A DNA stretch of 64,000 bases from Pomphorhynchus laevis (GCA_012934845.2 WNNJ02003718.1:186001-250000); one strand, 5' to 3'; positions 1 to 12,475 are shown, numbered from the stretch's first letter. A program made the numbers and translations. Notes: generated from the letters alone by a model not told the origin.

Positions 1-1603
1 AATGATAGTGCACAAATGTGCTGAATAGACAACGGTCTAGGATTTCTTACGAAATACCGCAAGAATAGAAAGTCGTGTTGCTTAATAGACTAGACTTTGA
101 TTCACGACTTTCAGTCACCATGTCACTTCTAGACGACCAATGAGTACCCGGCAACACTCATCAGTATAATGGAGTACTCACTAGCCGTTTCGGTTGCATG
201 TGTGACATTGTGAATATAGGCGTTTCCGACACTTTGCTTAATTGTCTTTAGCTTACGCTCTTAAACAGATCGAAATGCTCTGCGGACCAACCTTAAACAT
301 CAGGCAGAGGTTGTTGCTGAATCGTCGCTGCACTCGTTAGATCCTTGATGGATACGGCATGTATTATAGTAGTGCACGGATGTGCTGCATAGACAACGGT
401 CCAAGATTTCTTATGAAATACGGAATTATAGAAAGTATTGTTGCTTAATAGACTAGACTTTGATTCACGACTACTAGGCACAATGTCACTTTTATACGAT
501 CACTTTAGCACTAAAGTAATGAGTACGCCACAACACTCATAAGCAGAATGAAGTAGTCACTGGTCGTATCGGTTGCCAGTGTGACACTGTGGATGAAGGC
601 GTTTTCGAAAATTTGCTTAATTGACTGAGGTTTGCGCTCTTTACCAGATCGAATTGCTGTGCGTAGCATACTTTTAAACTTGGCAGAGGTAGTTGCTGAA
701 TTGTCGCTGCACTCGTTAGATACTTAATGAATACGGTATTTATAATGGAAGTGCCCGGATGTGCTGAGTAGACATAGCCTTATTATTTGTTACGAAATGC
801 AGCATTAATAGAAGTCGTGTTGCTTATGAGACTGTTGATTCACAACTTTCAGGCAAAATGTCACTTCTAGACGATCACTTTAGCCCTAAAGTAATGAGTA
901 CTCCACAATCCTCATAAGTAGAATGAAGTACTCACTGATCGTATCGGTTGCTTGTGTGAAACTGTGGATGAAGGCGTTTTCGACACTTCGCTTAATTGTC
1001 TGAGGCTTACGCTATTAACCAAATCGAATTATCCTTAAAGACTAGGCAGATGTTGTGGCTGAATTGTCGCTGCACTCGTAAAATCGTAAATGAATACGGC
1101 ATGAATTAGACAACGGTCTTGAATTTCTTAAGAAATAACGCGTTAATAGAAACTCGTGTTGCTTGATTGTACTGTGATTCATCACGTTCAAGAACAATGT
1201 CACTATTAGACGACAGCTTTAGCTTCAACGTAATGAGTGCTCGGCAACACTCATCAGTAGAATGAGGTACACACTGGTCGTTTTCGGTTGCCTGTGTGAC
1301 ATTGTGAATAAAGGCGTTTCCGACACTTTGCTTAATTGTCTGAGGCTTACGCTCTTTAACCAGATCGAATTGCTGTGCGGACCATCCTTTAAACACTAGG
1401 CAGAGGTTGTTGCTGAATTGTCGTTGCACTCGTTGGATCCTTAATGGATACGGCAGGTATAATAGTAGTGCACGGATGTGCTGAGTAAACAACTGTCTAG
1501 GATTTCTAACGAAATACGGCATTTATACTAAATGGTGTTGCTTGATAGACTGGACTTCGATTCACGACTTTCAGTCACCATGTCACTTCTAGACGACCAA
1601 TGA
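1..1603. repeat. Tandem satellite array, ~380-bp monomer, left block
   Basis: About four diverged monomers. Recurrent landmarks are a GTCGCTGCACTCGTT block (near 323, 705, 1065 and 1420), a CAACACTCAT block (near 153, 529 and 1233) and a CACTTCTAGACGACC block. Spacing ranges from about 355 to 385 bp, and a consensus read by eye is about 380 bp. Monomers differ by many substitutions and small indels, so the array is old. Short open frames occur on both strands but are not conserved between monomers, and I do not regard any as genes. The array resumes after the LINE insertion at 5460. Confidence 0.9.
1590..1603. repeat. Target-site duplication, left copy (LINE D1)
   Basis: The 14 bases TAGACGACCAATGA lie directly before the LINE 3' end (TAATAATAAAGG) and recur exactly at 5460-5473 directly beyond its 5' end. 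The sequence is ordinary satellite consensus, so the insertion point inside a satellite monomer is fixed to the base. Confidence 0.93.
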
Positions 1604-1737
1604 TAATAATAAAGGTTTTATTAAAAAACAATACATAAGGACATAAATAATGACAACAAAATAGCTATAATGTTAATGTCAGATAAATGAACTGCATCTT
1701 GAACTTGACATGACAGTCTCCAACACTATACACGAAG

Positions 1738-1813
1738 AGACCCCAAATCCAATTGGATCTGAGCCCTCCAACCGATCCAGCACGCCGCTTTCCGACTAAA
1801 CCACCCGGGGTCT
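1738..1813 (-). other. tRNA-like module in LINE D 3' region
   Basis: On the minus strand this 76-nt segment opens with AGACCCC (1813-1807) and closes with GGGGTCT (1744-1738), a perfect 7-bp outer stem. Residues 11-22 read TGGTTTAGTCGG, a full match to the pol III A-box pattern TRGYNNARNNGG. Residues 49-59 read GGCTCAGATCC, 9 of 11 to the B-box GGTTCRANYCC. A 6-bp hairpin (AGATCC AATT GGATTT) sits just inside the 3' side of the outer stem, where a T-arm would be, but its loop has 4 rather than 7 bases. No clean D-stem or anticodon stem was found. The A-box and B-box regions recur in the other LINE D copies (32798-32847, 45357-45405 minus, 52596-52644). It is seen as tRNA-like; pol III use is inference. 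Confidence 0.5.
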
Positions 1814-1819
1814 TTCGCC

Positions 1820-4171
1820 CTCCCCCCGAAGAGTCCAGTCGGCGCGAACTATGATGGGTAAGCGGGAGATGAGGAGCTTAAGAAACCTTAGTCTTTGCTC
1901 TGGGGGACGTCCTTTAGAGAAGAAGACTAATCACGAGATAGTCCAAGTACCCCAAAGGCGCAGTTGAGTTTTTCCCATTCAACGACAGATGTTGGGCCCG
2001 TTTCAGAGCCCAACTAGCTCTCTTCAGGATACGTTTTAGTCTATCCAGGTCGGCTTTCGCCGACCAGTTCACCGAAACGGTGAACCCCAGGTATTTTACT
2101 CGACTAGAGAAGGTAGGGAGTGGATCAGAGGCAAATAAGGAGGCTAGAGCAGAGAGTGCTAATCTCTCAAGCTTTTGTTTCGTCGCAGGGGTGCCATGAT
2201 AGACAACCACCTCCGATTTGGCGGAGTTTAGAATAAGGTTGGACCTGGGTAACTGGTCTTTTAATCTTAAAAAGAAACGGCTGATGTTAGAGACAACGTC
2301 CTTGCACCTGCGTCCAGAGAACAGGGCTGTGGTGTCATCAGCGTACTCCACTAGACGTTGATCGCGCTGTTTAAATATTTTGAAGAGATTTATGGAAGCA
2401 GCAAGATACAAGATAGGAGAAAGAGGGGAACCTTGAGGCACACCCGTAATAGGGTAGGAACTGACGCGCATCAGGGTCGTCTTCATAATAGAATCGCTTG
2501 GTATACAACAGTATCTCCACTCTGTTAACAATTCTCGCAGGCAACCCGAGGGACCTGAGAGAAGAGATAACAAAAGGAATGGAGATGCGGTCAAATGCAG
2601 CAAAAAAGTCAGGGAAAACAGCCACAGCAAGTTGATGACTATTCTCCCGACAAAACTGATGCACTTCACCTACTGCAAAATGGACTGAGCGACCCTTGAC
2701 AAACCCATGGAAACCAAAAGGGATTAAATTTCGCCTACTTAAATGATCGCGGATTCTACGCGCAAGCGCTTTCTCGTAGATTGATACGAGGGAATTTTGA
2801 ATCGAGATGGGTCGCAGGTCTTTAGGACATGAGACCGGATATTTCTTTGGGATAAAGATTCTACGACTAATGTTGATGCCGGCCACATCGGATGGGGTGA
2901 TTAATAACATTGTGACGGCCACCTCCCTTCTTTGATCGGCTGTCAAAAGCTGACAGACCCGAGAAGAGAGTGGAGCGACGGTTTTGGAGGTGCCCGGAAG
3001 AGGCCCCCAGGCTTTGAGTATATCTGGAACGGATATATCTCTACTCCTGAAGTCTCCCCAAGGCGGAATTGGTTACGGTGATTGAGTGTCTCCATAGTTA
3101 AGTAAGGAAAGTGACTCCTCCAAAGCTCTATCAAGACCAATACTTCCGATCCACCCGGACGCTCTATCCTTCCAACAAACAACCTTCTCTTTCTTAAATA
3201 TCTTCCAGAATGAAGACTGGGAAGGGTTAAGACGAGCAATGCTCGACTCATCTTTACTCAGCTGGAACCAGTATCTGGTACGCCAGTATTATTTCAAGAG
3301 AGTCTGTTTGGCCGAAGAGTAGAGGTAAGGGAGGTGCAGCAGTTTGGCCAGGACCTTGAGTTTTGTCGGAGTGGGGCTGAAAATGCGACCTTTATAGGTA
3401 GTCGATAAAAACGCGATGGCTTGCGAAGAGAGATAGGAATTAAATTTGGTTAAACTCTGAATGCCAATTCGGGGGAAGCGTTGGATAGCTGCTTGGAAGA
3501 AAGTCACTCTGATAGGATCAAAGTGGAATCTTCTACGTAGCAGGGAATCCTCTTCTATCCGCCAACGAATCAGGTCATGAGAGGTGGACAGATGTTGCCG
3601 CGATTGCTCCGTGCATAAGGGTTTAAGCAACCACTTCTCGTGGAGCAATAGTAAGTCGAGGAGAGACGGTGGTTTATGAATAAGATAACCATTCCTGGCT
3701 CTGCGGAGTGCTGCATTAATCCAACGACCAGTTCTGTCGTTGAAGTCACCTAGTACCATGTCATAGCCGCCATCAATTATCCCATCCAGGAGGTCACGGT
3801 TCTTGTGAATCTCCCCCGGACGAATATAGACGTTGGCTAGACTGAGGCGTTTACCGTTCTTAACGAGTGAAACTACTAAGCAACATAGGGCTGGACAGGA
3901 GTAGTTCAAAATGAGGAAGGATCTTAAGGAGCATTTAACTAAGGTCAAGAGTCCTTGAGATGAAGAGGAGTGAGGGGGTTATGTACGGAGTATAGTGGGA
4001 ATAAATGTGCTTAGGGATAAATCGAGTAATGTCCTGGGGGAGACGGATAGACCGTGTCTCCTGAAGGACTATAACATCTGCGTCTCTACCAGATAGAAGC
4101 CTAAGGGCAGAAGCACCTCCCGAATTCCACTGAAGAATATTCAGTGAAAAAGGCTCGGGCTTACTAACCAT
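1820..4171 (-). pseudogene. LINE D1 pol: APE endonuclease + reverse transcriptase, frameshifted
   Basis: Pol starts at an ATG at 4171, about 13 bases after the gag stop as in the sister copy at 48227. The N-terminus has the endonuclease opening (LNILQWNSGGA, then VIVLQETRS with the catalytic Glu) and a GDFNDRTGRW block near 3760-3735. A linker region (3600-3000) is followed by RT motifs: PISIQNSLVSIYEKALA near 2800, FPDFFAAFDR (motif A, normally FLDFSAAFDR) near 2600, GVPQGSPLSPILY (motif B) near 2440 and EYADDTTALF (motif C) near 2340. The frame changes several times, notably near 3940, 3260, 2940 and 2450, so no working polyprotein is made. The YADD box and the endonuclease Glu survive. This RT family differs from LINE A in having DDTT after YA. 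Confidence 0.85.
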
Positions 4172-4183
4172 TGTGCAGACCAG

Positions 4184-5456
4184 TTAGACGGGAGCTGGCG
4201 GCCTAGACAGAGCTAGGAGTGGAAAGGTTTCCCTTCCCATCACTAACCCCGCCATTGGCCGGTGCCCCTGGGCATTATCTTCATTTCCCTGGGTGGAGTC
4301 TGTAATATTGCCATTCAGGAGTTTACCCACCTTGGGCGGTGAGATCGGATGAGCAGATCCACCTCTTTTTTTGGATTTGGGACAGGTCGTTACTTGAGCG
4401 ACAGTAGGGGATTAAAATAATGCGTTTACCAGCGGCTTGATAAGGTTTTCCATTTGGTTTAGAATCATTTTCTTAGAATTGTCTATAAGAAACAGAATGT
4501 CCGCATTTGACATTCTATCCGGAGATTCGATTTAGCTACGTCGGAGAACGAGGATTTGGTTGCTGCAGATGGACGAACAAATTTATTTATGTATCTAGTA
4601 AAATGTTGGCACTTGCGAGACCAAGACGGATGTTCTAATCCGCAGTTGCTACAAGTAGGGTTCGCTGTGCATTTAGAGTTATTTGTCATGTCGGATCAGG
4701 AGACACTGCTGCATACACCACACAATGGAGGCGCCTTGCAAGTGGAGGCCCAATGCCCCCACTTATGACATTTATTGCAGCGAGAATACGTGAGAAGATC
4801 CTCACTGATCAGCACACTTAAGATTATAACCAATAAGCGGATTAACAGCATTCTTACACATGACCTCACCAGTGTCCAGGTCAGTGTTCGCAAATGCGAC
4901 CGGCAATGGGTCGCCTGATTTGGATTTTAATTGCCTTACTGAAGTAAGTTTATATGTTTTCTTAAGACTGTTGATGTCGGAATCGTCGGAAAATAACGGA
5001 AAATTAGTTATTTTAATTGTAGCTTGGATAGGTTTATAGTTAAAAGTTCCGAGATGTGCGAGATTCTTAGTGAAAAAATCCATATATTGCTTAGCAATGT
5101 CGTCAGATGAAAAAGAGACTCTTAGAAAATTGTCGCCTGTCTTGACAGAGTTAAATAATATGCGAACATATGGTTTATTAATGAATTCACGTAGAAATGT
5201 ATTAAATAATAAGTGGCGTTCAATCGGTTTAATTCCTGAGATTAGTAGTAGATTTTTCAGTTTAGGCACCGGGGGGGAGCTCCCCTGAGTTACCAGAATC
5301 AGAAATCAAAACTTCACTTACCTTATTATCAGCAGATTTGTCATCTTTAACTTGAAAATTACCCATACCTGAGTCAAAAATCCTTGAAAATTTGAAAGAA
5401 TTTGCATTTTGCATGGAGCTTTGAAGCTCCGACGTTGTAATTTTTTCACTACTCAT
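4184..5456 (-). pseudogene. LINE D1 ORF1 (gag-like, CCHC zinc knuckles), frameshifted
   Basis: Begins MSSEKITTSELQ at 5456. The first 62 codons are split from the rest by a run of seven G at about 5270, where the sister copy (near 50615) has six; this single-base slip is the first frameshift. The middle part matches the sister gag at 50802-50224. The knuckle region near 4830-4750 carries CNKCHKWGHWASTC (CX2CX4HX4C), then CGVC, and at about 4660-4620 CSNCGLEHPSWSRKC. The tail after the knuckles (ILFLIDNSKKMILNQMENL) is also present. By analogy with other LINE ORF1 proteins it should bind the element RNA; this copy cannot make the full protein. Confidence 0.85.
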
Positions 5457-5459
5457 TTT

Positions 5460-5473
5460 TAGACGACCAATGA
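5460..5473. repeat. Target-site duplication, right copy (LINE D1)
   Basis: Exact repeat of 1590-1603. The satellite reading frame of landmarks continues directly from here (AGACGACCAATGAGTACCC), showing that one monomer was split by the LINE. Confidence 0.93.
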
Positions 5474-8400
5474 GTACCCGGCAACACTCATCAGTAGAAT
5501 GAAGTACTCATTGACCGTATCGGTTGCCTGTGTGACATTGTGAATAAATGCGTTTCCGACACTTTGCTTAATTGTCTGAGGCTTGCGCTCTTAACCAGAT
5601 CGAATTGCTGTGCGGACCATCCTTAAACACTAGGCAGAGGTTGTTGCTGAATTGTCGCTGCACTCGTTGGATTTTTAATGGATAGGCAGGTATAATAGTA
5701 GTGCACGGATGTGCTGAGTAGACAACGGTCCAGGATTTCTAACGAAATACGGCATTTATACTAAATGGTGTTGCTTGATAGACTGGACTTCGATTCACGA
5801 CTTTCAGTCATCATGTCACTTCTAGACGACCAATGAGTGCCCGGCAACACTCATGAGTAGAATGAAGTACTCACTGGCCGTTTCGGTTGCCTGTGTGACA
5901 CTGTGGATGAAGGCGTTTTCGAAAATTTGCTTAATTGACTAAGGCTTACGCTCAGTCAATTAAGGGCGTTTAATCTAAGGCGTTTCTTTATTCACGACTT
6001 TCAGGCACCATGTCACTTCTAGACGACCTCTTTATCACCAAAGCTATAAATACTCGGAAACACTCATCAGTAGAATGAGGTACTCACTAATCGTTTGGGT
6101 TGCCTGTGTTGCATTGTGGATGAAGGCGTTTCCCATAGTTTGCTTAATTGTATGAGGCTTACGCTCTTTACTAGATTAAATTGATCAGCAAACCATCCTT
6201 AAACACTAGTAAAGGTTGTTGCTGAATTGTCGCTGAACACGGTGGATCCTAAGTTGATACGGGATTTATAATTGTAGTGCACAAATATGCAGTGTAGACA
6301 ACAGTCAAGGACTTCTTACGAAATACAGTATAAATAGAAAGTCGTGTTGCGCTGTAAACTGTGTTTTGATTCACAAATTGTCACTTCTAGACGATCACTT
6401 AAACACCAAAGTTATGAGTACTCGGCAACACTCAAAAGTAGAATAAACTACTCACCGGTGGTTTCAGTTGCCCGTGTGGTATTGTGAATGAAGGATTTTT
6501 TTACCTTTTGCATATTTGACTGAGGTTTGCGCTCTTTACAAGATAAAATTGCTGTGCGGACCATCATTTAAAGTAGGCAGAGGTTGCTGCTGAATTGTCG
6601 ATACACTCGTTGAATCCTTAATGTATAATGGTAGTGCATGAGTATAATGGTATAATGCATGTATAATGGTAGTGCACGGATTTGCTGAATGGATAACGGT
6701 CCAGGATTTCTTACTAAATACGGCATTAATAGAAAGTCATGTTGCTTAATGAACTGGTCTTTGATTCACGACTTTTAGACACCGTGTCACTTCTATACGA
6801 CCTCTTCAGCTCTAAAGTTAAGAGTACTCGGCAACACTCATCAGTAGAATGAAGTACTCACTGGTCGTTTCGGTAGCCTATATGACATTGTGAATGAATG
6901 CTTTTCCGACACTTTGGTTAATTTACTGTGACTTGCGCTCTTTACCAGATCGAAATGCTGTGCTTACATACTTTAACACTAGGCATATGTTTTTGAGAAT
7001 TGTCGCTGCACTCGTAGGATCCTTAATAAATACGAAATGTATAATTATAGTGCACGGATATGCTGAGTAGACAAGTCGTGTTGATTAATATACTGAACTT
7101 TGATTCACAACTTTCAGGCACAATGTCACTTCTAGACGACTTCTTCAGCACCAAAGTAATGAGTATTCGGCAACACTTAACAGTAGAATGAATTACACCC
7201 TGGTTGATTCGGTTGCCTGTGTGACATTGTGAAAGTAGGCGTTTCTGACACTTTTCTTAATTGACTGCGGCTTGCGCTCTTTACATGATTAAATTGTTGT
7301 GCGTCCATTCTTAAACGAAAGATAGAAATTGTTGCTAAATATTCGCTGCACTCGTTGGATCCTTAATTGATACGGCATGTATAATTGTAGTGTACAGATA
7401 TGGTGAGTAGACAACGGCTCAGGATTTTTTACGAAATACGTCATTACTAGAAAGTTATGTTGCTTAATAGACTCTGTTAGGATTTAGAACTTGCATACGC
7501 CAGGTCATTTCTTGACGACAAATTCAGCACCAAAGTGATTAGTTTTCGGGCACACTAATCAGTAGAATGAAGTGCTCACTAGTAGTTTCGGTTGACTGTA
7601 TGACATTTTGAATGAATGCGTTTCCGACACTACATTATCGACTGAGGATTGCGATCTTTACTAAATCGTATTGTTGTGCGGACGATTTTTAAGATCTAGA
7701 CAGAGATTGTTTCTAAATCTTTGCTGCACTCTTTGAATCCTTCAACAATACGCATGGATTGTTGTATCGCAAGGATGTGCTGAGTAGATAACGGTCCAAC
7801 ATTTCTTTAGAAATACGGCATTATTAGAAAGTCGTTTGATTAATAGGCTGAACTTTAATTCAAGACTTTCAGACACCGTGTCATTTTTAGACGACCTCTT
7901 CTGCAACAAAGTAATGAGTACTCGCCAAACATGAGTTTTCGACTCATGGTTAATTGACCGAAGCAAGCGCTCTTTACCAGATGTAAATTTTGTGCTTACA
8001 TACTTTCAATACTAGGCATAGGTTGTTGCTGAATTCTCGCTGCCCTCGTTGAATTTTTAATAGATACCACATGTATAATGGTAGTACACAAATGTGCTGA
8101 GTAGACAACGGTCCAGAATTTCTTACGAAATACGTCATTGATTGAAAGTCGTGTTGCTTAATGTATTAGTCTTTGATTCACGACTTTCAGGAACAATGTC
8201 ATTTCTAGACAACTACTTCAGCTCTAAAGTGATAAGTGCTCGGCAACACTCATAAGTAGAATGAATACTCAATGGTCATTTTGGTTGCCTGTGTTACATT
8301 GGATATGAAAACGTTTTCGAAACATTATTTATTGATTGAGACTTGCGTTCCTCATCAGCACCAAAGTGATGAGTACTCGGAGACACTCATCAGCAGAATT

Positions 8401-10057
8401 AAGGACTCACTGGTCATTTCGGTTGCCTCTGTGACATTATGTATGAAGGCATTTCAGACACTTTGCTTTATTGACCGAAGCGTGCGCTCTTTACCAAATA
8501 AAAATGATGTGCTTACATCCTTTAATACTAGGCATAGGTTGTTGCTGAATTGTCGCTGCACTCGTTGGATCCTAAATAAATACGGCAAGTATAATTGTAG
8601 TGCACGGATGTGCTGAGTAGACAGCGGTCCAGGATTTCCTTCGAAATATGCCATTAATAGAAAGTCGTGTTGCTTAATAGACTAGAATTTGATTCACGAC
8701 TTTCAGGCATCATGTCATTTCTAGACAACCTCTTTGATGAAGGCGTTTCCGACAATTTGCTTAATTGACTGAGTCTCGCGCTCTTTATTAGATTGAATTG
8801 CTCTGTGAACCATTCTTAAACGCTATGTAAAGGTTGTTGCTGAATTGTCGCTGCACTTAGTGGATCCTCAATTGATACGGCGTGTATAATGGTTGTCACA
8901 AATGTGCTGTGTAGACAACGGTCAAGGATTTCTTACGAAATATGGCGTTTATAAAAATTCGTGTGTTCTTATAGACTAGACTTTGACTTACGACTTTCAG
9001 GCACCATTTTAATTTTGACGACCTCTTCAGCACCAAAGTGATAAGTACAAGGCAACACTCACCAGTAGATGAAGTTATCACTTGTCGTTTCTTTCCCTGT
9101 TTGACATTGTGTATGAAAGGGTTTCCGACACTTTGCTTATTTGACTTTGGCTTGCGCTCTTTACCAGATCGAATTGTTCTGCGGACCATCTTTTAATACT
9201 AGTCATATGTTGTTGCTGAATTGTCGCTGTGCTCGCTGGATCTTTGATGGATACTGCATTTATAATGGTAGTGCACTGATGTTGTGAGTAGACAAATGTC
9301 CAGGATTTTTTTTACGAAATATGACATTAATAGAAAGTCGTGTAGCTTAATAGACAGAATTTTGATTCACGACTTTTAGGAACAATGTCACTTCTAGGCG
9401 ACCTCTTCAGCTCCAAAGTAATGATTTCTCGGTCACACTAATCATAGAATGAAGTACTCACTGGTCGTTTCGGTTGTCTGTGTGACATTGTGCATGAAGG
9501 TGTATGCCACACTTTGGTTAATAGTATTAATAGAAAATCGTTTGCTTAATATACTGCACTTTGATTCACGACATTCAGGAACAATAACACTTAGAGACGA
9601 CCTTATCAATGACGACCTTATCAATGTCACTATAGACGACGCTGCACTCGTTGGATTTATAATAGATACATAATGTATAATGGAAGTGCACGGATGTGCA
9701 CTTTTATTAGACGACCTAATCAATAATCATCTAATCAATAATAGCAACCTAATATAATCTTCCAAAGACGACCTAATCAATTTCACTATAGACGACGCTG
9801 CACTTGTTGGATCTATAATGAATACAGCATGTATAATGGAAGTGAACGGATTTGCTGAGTACACAACGGTCTAGGATTTCTTACTAAAACATTATTAATA
9901 GAAAGTTGGGTTGCTTAATGGACTGATCTTTGATTAACGACTTTCAGACACCATGTCACTTCTATACGACCTCTTCAGCTCTAACGTTATGTGTACTCGA
10001 CAACACTCATCAGTAGAATGAAGTACTTACTGGTTGTTCGGTTGCCTGCGTCACATT
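5474..10057. repeat. Tandem satellite array, ~380-bp monomer, right block
   Basis: Roughly a dozen further monomers with the same landmarks as 1-1603. Several are irregular: one near 5940-5990 has lost about half its length, one near 6590-6670 has slipped on TATAATGGTAGTGCA, and 9560-9850 is a set of shortened units built on GACGACCTTATCAATG and CTAATCAATAA followed by the GACGCTGCACTCGTTGG block. The array stops inside a monomer (TGTGACATT landmark) at about 10057, where the Penelope-like element begins. No coding signal. Confidence 0.9.
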
Positions 10058-10221
10058 TTTAATATAATTATAAAATAACCAAAACATAATTAAATAGCTA
10101 AATCAAAATTTAATAATTAAATAATAAAATAAATAATTGTCTTAAGATTTTTTTAAATTTATATCAAGTTAAAATAATAATTTAAATTTGAAATAACAGT
10201 CATTTTTATGAATTGACTAAT

Positions 10222-10365
10222 AAATAACAGACGTTGTATCAGAATAAAGATTAGAGATCATTAGGAGGAACTGCTATGCTATAAGATTTCGGCCACTAAT
10301 TCTTCTACCCAACATAGCAGCGGGACCAAATACGTGGTAATGACGTATTTCCTCTGATTATATTT
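10222..10365 (-). other. Structured 3' element of Penelope-like copy 1
   Basis: Minus-strand counterpart of 23061-23165. Hairpin arms AAATACGT (10328-10335) and ACGTATTT (10343-10350) differ from copy 2 by one A-T to G-C pair change on both sides. The 8-bp long-range pair CATAGCAG (10313-10320) with CTGCTATG (10271-10278) is unchanged. The second helix (GGTCCC with GTGGCC) is damaged here. Confidence 0.6.
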
Positions 10366-10416
10366 TATCATATAGTATCCTATTTTAATACAAAGTATAC
10401 TATTTATTATCCATCT

Positions 10417-11870
10417 TTAAAAATTTTCCGCTAATGATTTTAAATTTATTTTAATTTTATTTTGTTGATTTTTATATTTTACTATTTTCTGTTTGATGGT
10501 AGTTTTATAGTAACCTAGTATAAAATATGTATCTATTAAATTATTCAAATGATTTTGTAGAAAGCTAATATCATTACATATTGTTGCAATTCTTAAAATT
10601 TCATTATTTAATGTATTATATTTTATATTATATGATATGCATGAATGCTCATGCAAAAATATGTTTCTTGTAAATTTAAATATGTCATCTTTACGATATA
10701 AATTAATAGTAGTTTTAGTTAATGTTAATTTAATGCTCATATTAAGATATATTCCTCCTTTATCATTAATATTGGTTTCATTAAGAATGAGGCTACCTGG
10801 ATAAATTTGTTCGCTTATTGAATAAAAATTGTTAAAGAAAGAGTTAAATACACATATATCATCAATGTATCGAAACATATATTTCATATATTTATATTGT
10901 TTAGATTTAGTTTTTACACAGTTATGAACAAATTCATATTCTATAAAGCTTAAAAACAAGTCAGCTATAATTGGGCTACTATTACCTTCCATTGGAAGGT
11001 AATATTTAACTCCTTCCATTGGAAGGAGTTAAATACACATATATCGTCAATATATCATAGCATAAATTTCATATATTTATATAATTTTAGATTTAGTTTT
11101 TACACAGTTATGAACAAATCCATATTCTATAAATCTTAAAAACAAGTCAGCTATAATTGGCTACTATTACCACCCATTGGAACACCTTTTACTTGTCTAA
11201 ATATAGATGTCCCTACTTTTAAATAATTTTGATTTATCAAAATATTTAAGGATTCTATTAATTCAATTTTATCCATATTTATATTTACTTGATGGTTTAA
11301 TTTTTGTTAGATAGGCGTTATAATTATTATAACATATATATGTATATCTTTTTCCGAATATAAGATTAATTAATTTTACTAACGCTTCTTTAATATCTAC
11401 TAAATCTAGATTTGTATAAAGCGTACTAAAATCGTATGTATTTATATTTTGAAAATTTATTCCTTTTGTCTGTTCTAAAAATTCTTTTGTAGAATTAATA
11501 CTGAAATAGTGTTTTATACCAGTATTAATTTCGATTACCTGCAAGGTAATATTTTTTAAAATGTGCTTTAAATACTTTAAGTATTTTATTCATATAGACA
11601 GAAAGTGTTTTTAATGTACATTTAAACGCACTACATATGAACCTAGGTTTTATTGGATTTTTATGTAATTTTGGATTTCCAATATAATATAGGTATAGTT
11701 TTATTATCTAATTCAACCTATTATACCCTTTTTATCCATTATAGAACAGTGACTTGTAATAATTGTTTCTAAACTCAACTCACTACGTTCATATGTTGGA
11801 TTTACATTTAAATCATTAGAATCAACCTCTTTCATTAGTATATCATAATAAAGCTTTTTGCGTATGAAGA
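10417..11870 (-). pseudogene. Reverse transcriptase of Penelope-like copy 1, broken
   Basis: The downstream part (11019-10417) is open for 200 codons and holds GNSSPIIADLF (motif B) and RYIDDICVF (motif C) with both Asp. The upstream part (11544-11269) holds NINTYDFSTLYTN (motif A). Between them, 10981-11175 is a duplicated stretch with two perfect palindromes, which destroys the frame across motif B. A further loss near 11880-11890 removes the IDKAS region present in the intact copy at 21720. There is no GIY-YIG domain after the RT, unlike canonical Penelope. Compared with the intact copy it also has a 3-residue insertion after RYIDDICVFNS. Confidence 0.85.
10981..11033. repeat. Two perfect palindromes at a local duplication junction
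   Basis: ATTACCTTCC (10981-10990) is mirrored at 10994-11003, and TTTAACTCCTTCC (11005-11017) at 11021-11033, both around the same ATT spacer. They lie at the junction of a duplication: 10850-10980 is repeated, diverged, at about 11033-11175. This looks like polymerase snap-back at a repair junction rather than an element end. Confidence 0.8.
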
Positions 11871-12475
11871 CAAAGTTATTACAAAGTTATTATATAGTTG
11901 TGCTTTAATTTAGTAAGTTCTGTATACACATCTTTATTAATTTATATTTCCTTGTTATTTTCATTTTCTCTCTAATTTTATCTAAAATATAAGTTTTCCA
12001 AATGTTTATCTTTGATATTTTCAAGCTTTTACTATTAATCAGCTTGCCGAAGTAAGCATTTAAGTCATTATATAACGAATTATAAATTTTATTTTTATGG
12101 TTTTTATTTAATCTATATTTGTACTCTTTGATTGCATTTTCCTTAATTTATTGTTTTCAATTAATTCGAGATTATGAGTGCATATATGTTCATTTATTTT
12201 ATCGAAATTAAGACTTTTGCAATAGTATTCAGTTTCTATAATGTTTCAAAATTATCGGTATATATAGATTTCAATTCTTTATTATAATTACACATTTTTC
12301 GTCCTAACGGCGGTAACAGCTTATACCTTATTTTAGGAATATATTTACTTAAATCTGATCCTATTATTTCTTTACTTTTAGAATTATTTAAAAGTCCGGC
12401 TATATTTATGTTATCTATACATTTATTAATGAAGTTTATGGTTAATGTATATTTTCTATTGTTATTATTAACATT

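Larger units (their letters stand above)
1604..5459 (-). mobile_element. LINE D1, near full-length non-LTR retrotransposon in satellite
   Basis: A 3.86-kb element read on the minus strand: gag-like ORF1 with zinc knuckles (5456 down to about 4184), then pol with an APE-type endonuclease and reverse transcriptase (4171 to about 1820), then a 3' UTR ending in an A/T-rich tail (minus strand ends CCTTTATTATTA). Flanking 14-bp duplications prove retrotransposition. The 5' end falls 4 bases before the ORF1 ATG, so any 5' UTR is missing or minimal. Both ORFs are interrupted by frameshifts, so the copy is dead but young enough to keep its target duplication intact. Related copies lie at 31893-32880 and throughout 45316-52690. 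Confidence 0.92.

Noticed and set aside
293-1522. Short ORFs on the minus strand in the satellite
   Set aside because: They do not persist in equivalent positions of neighbouring monomers and have no shared protein sequence beyond that imposed by the repeat.
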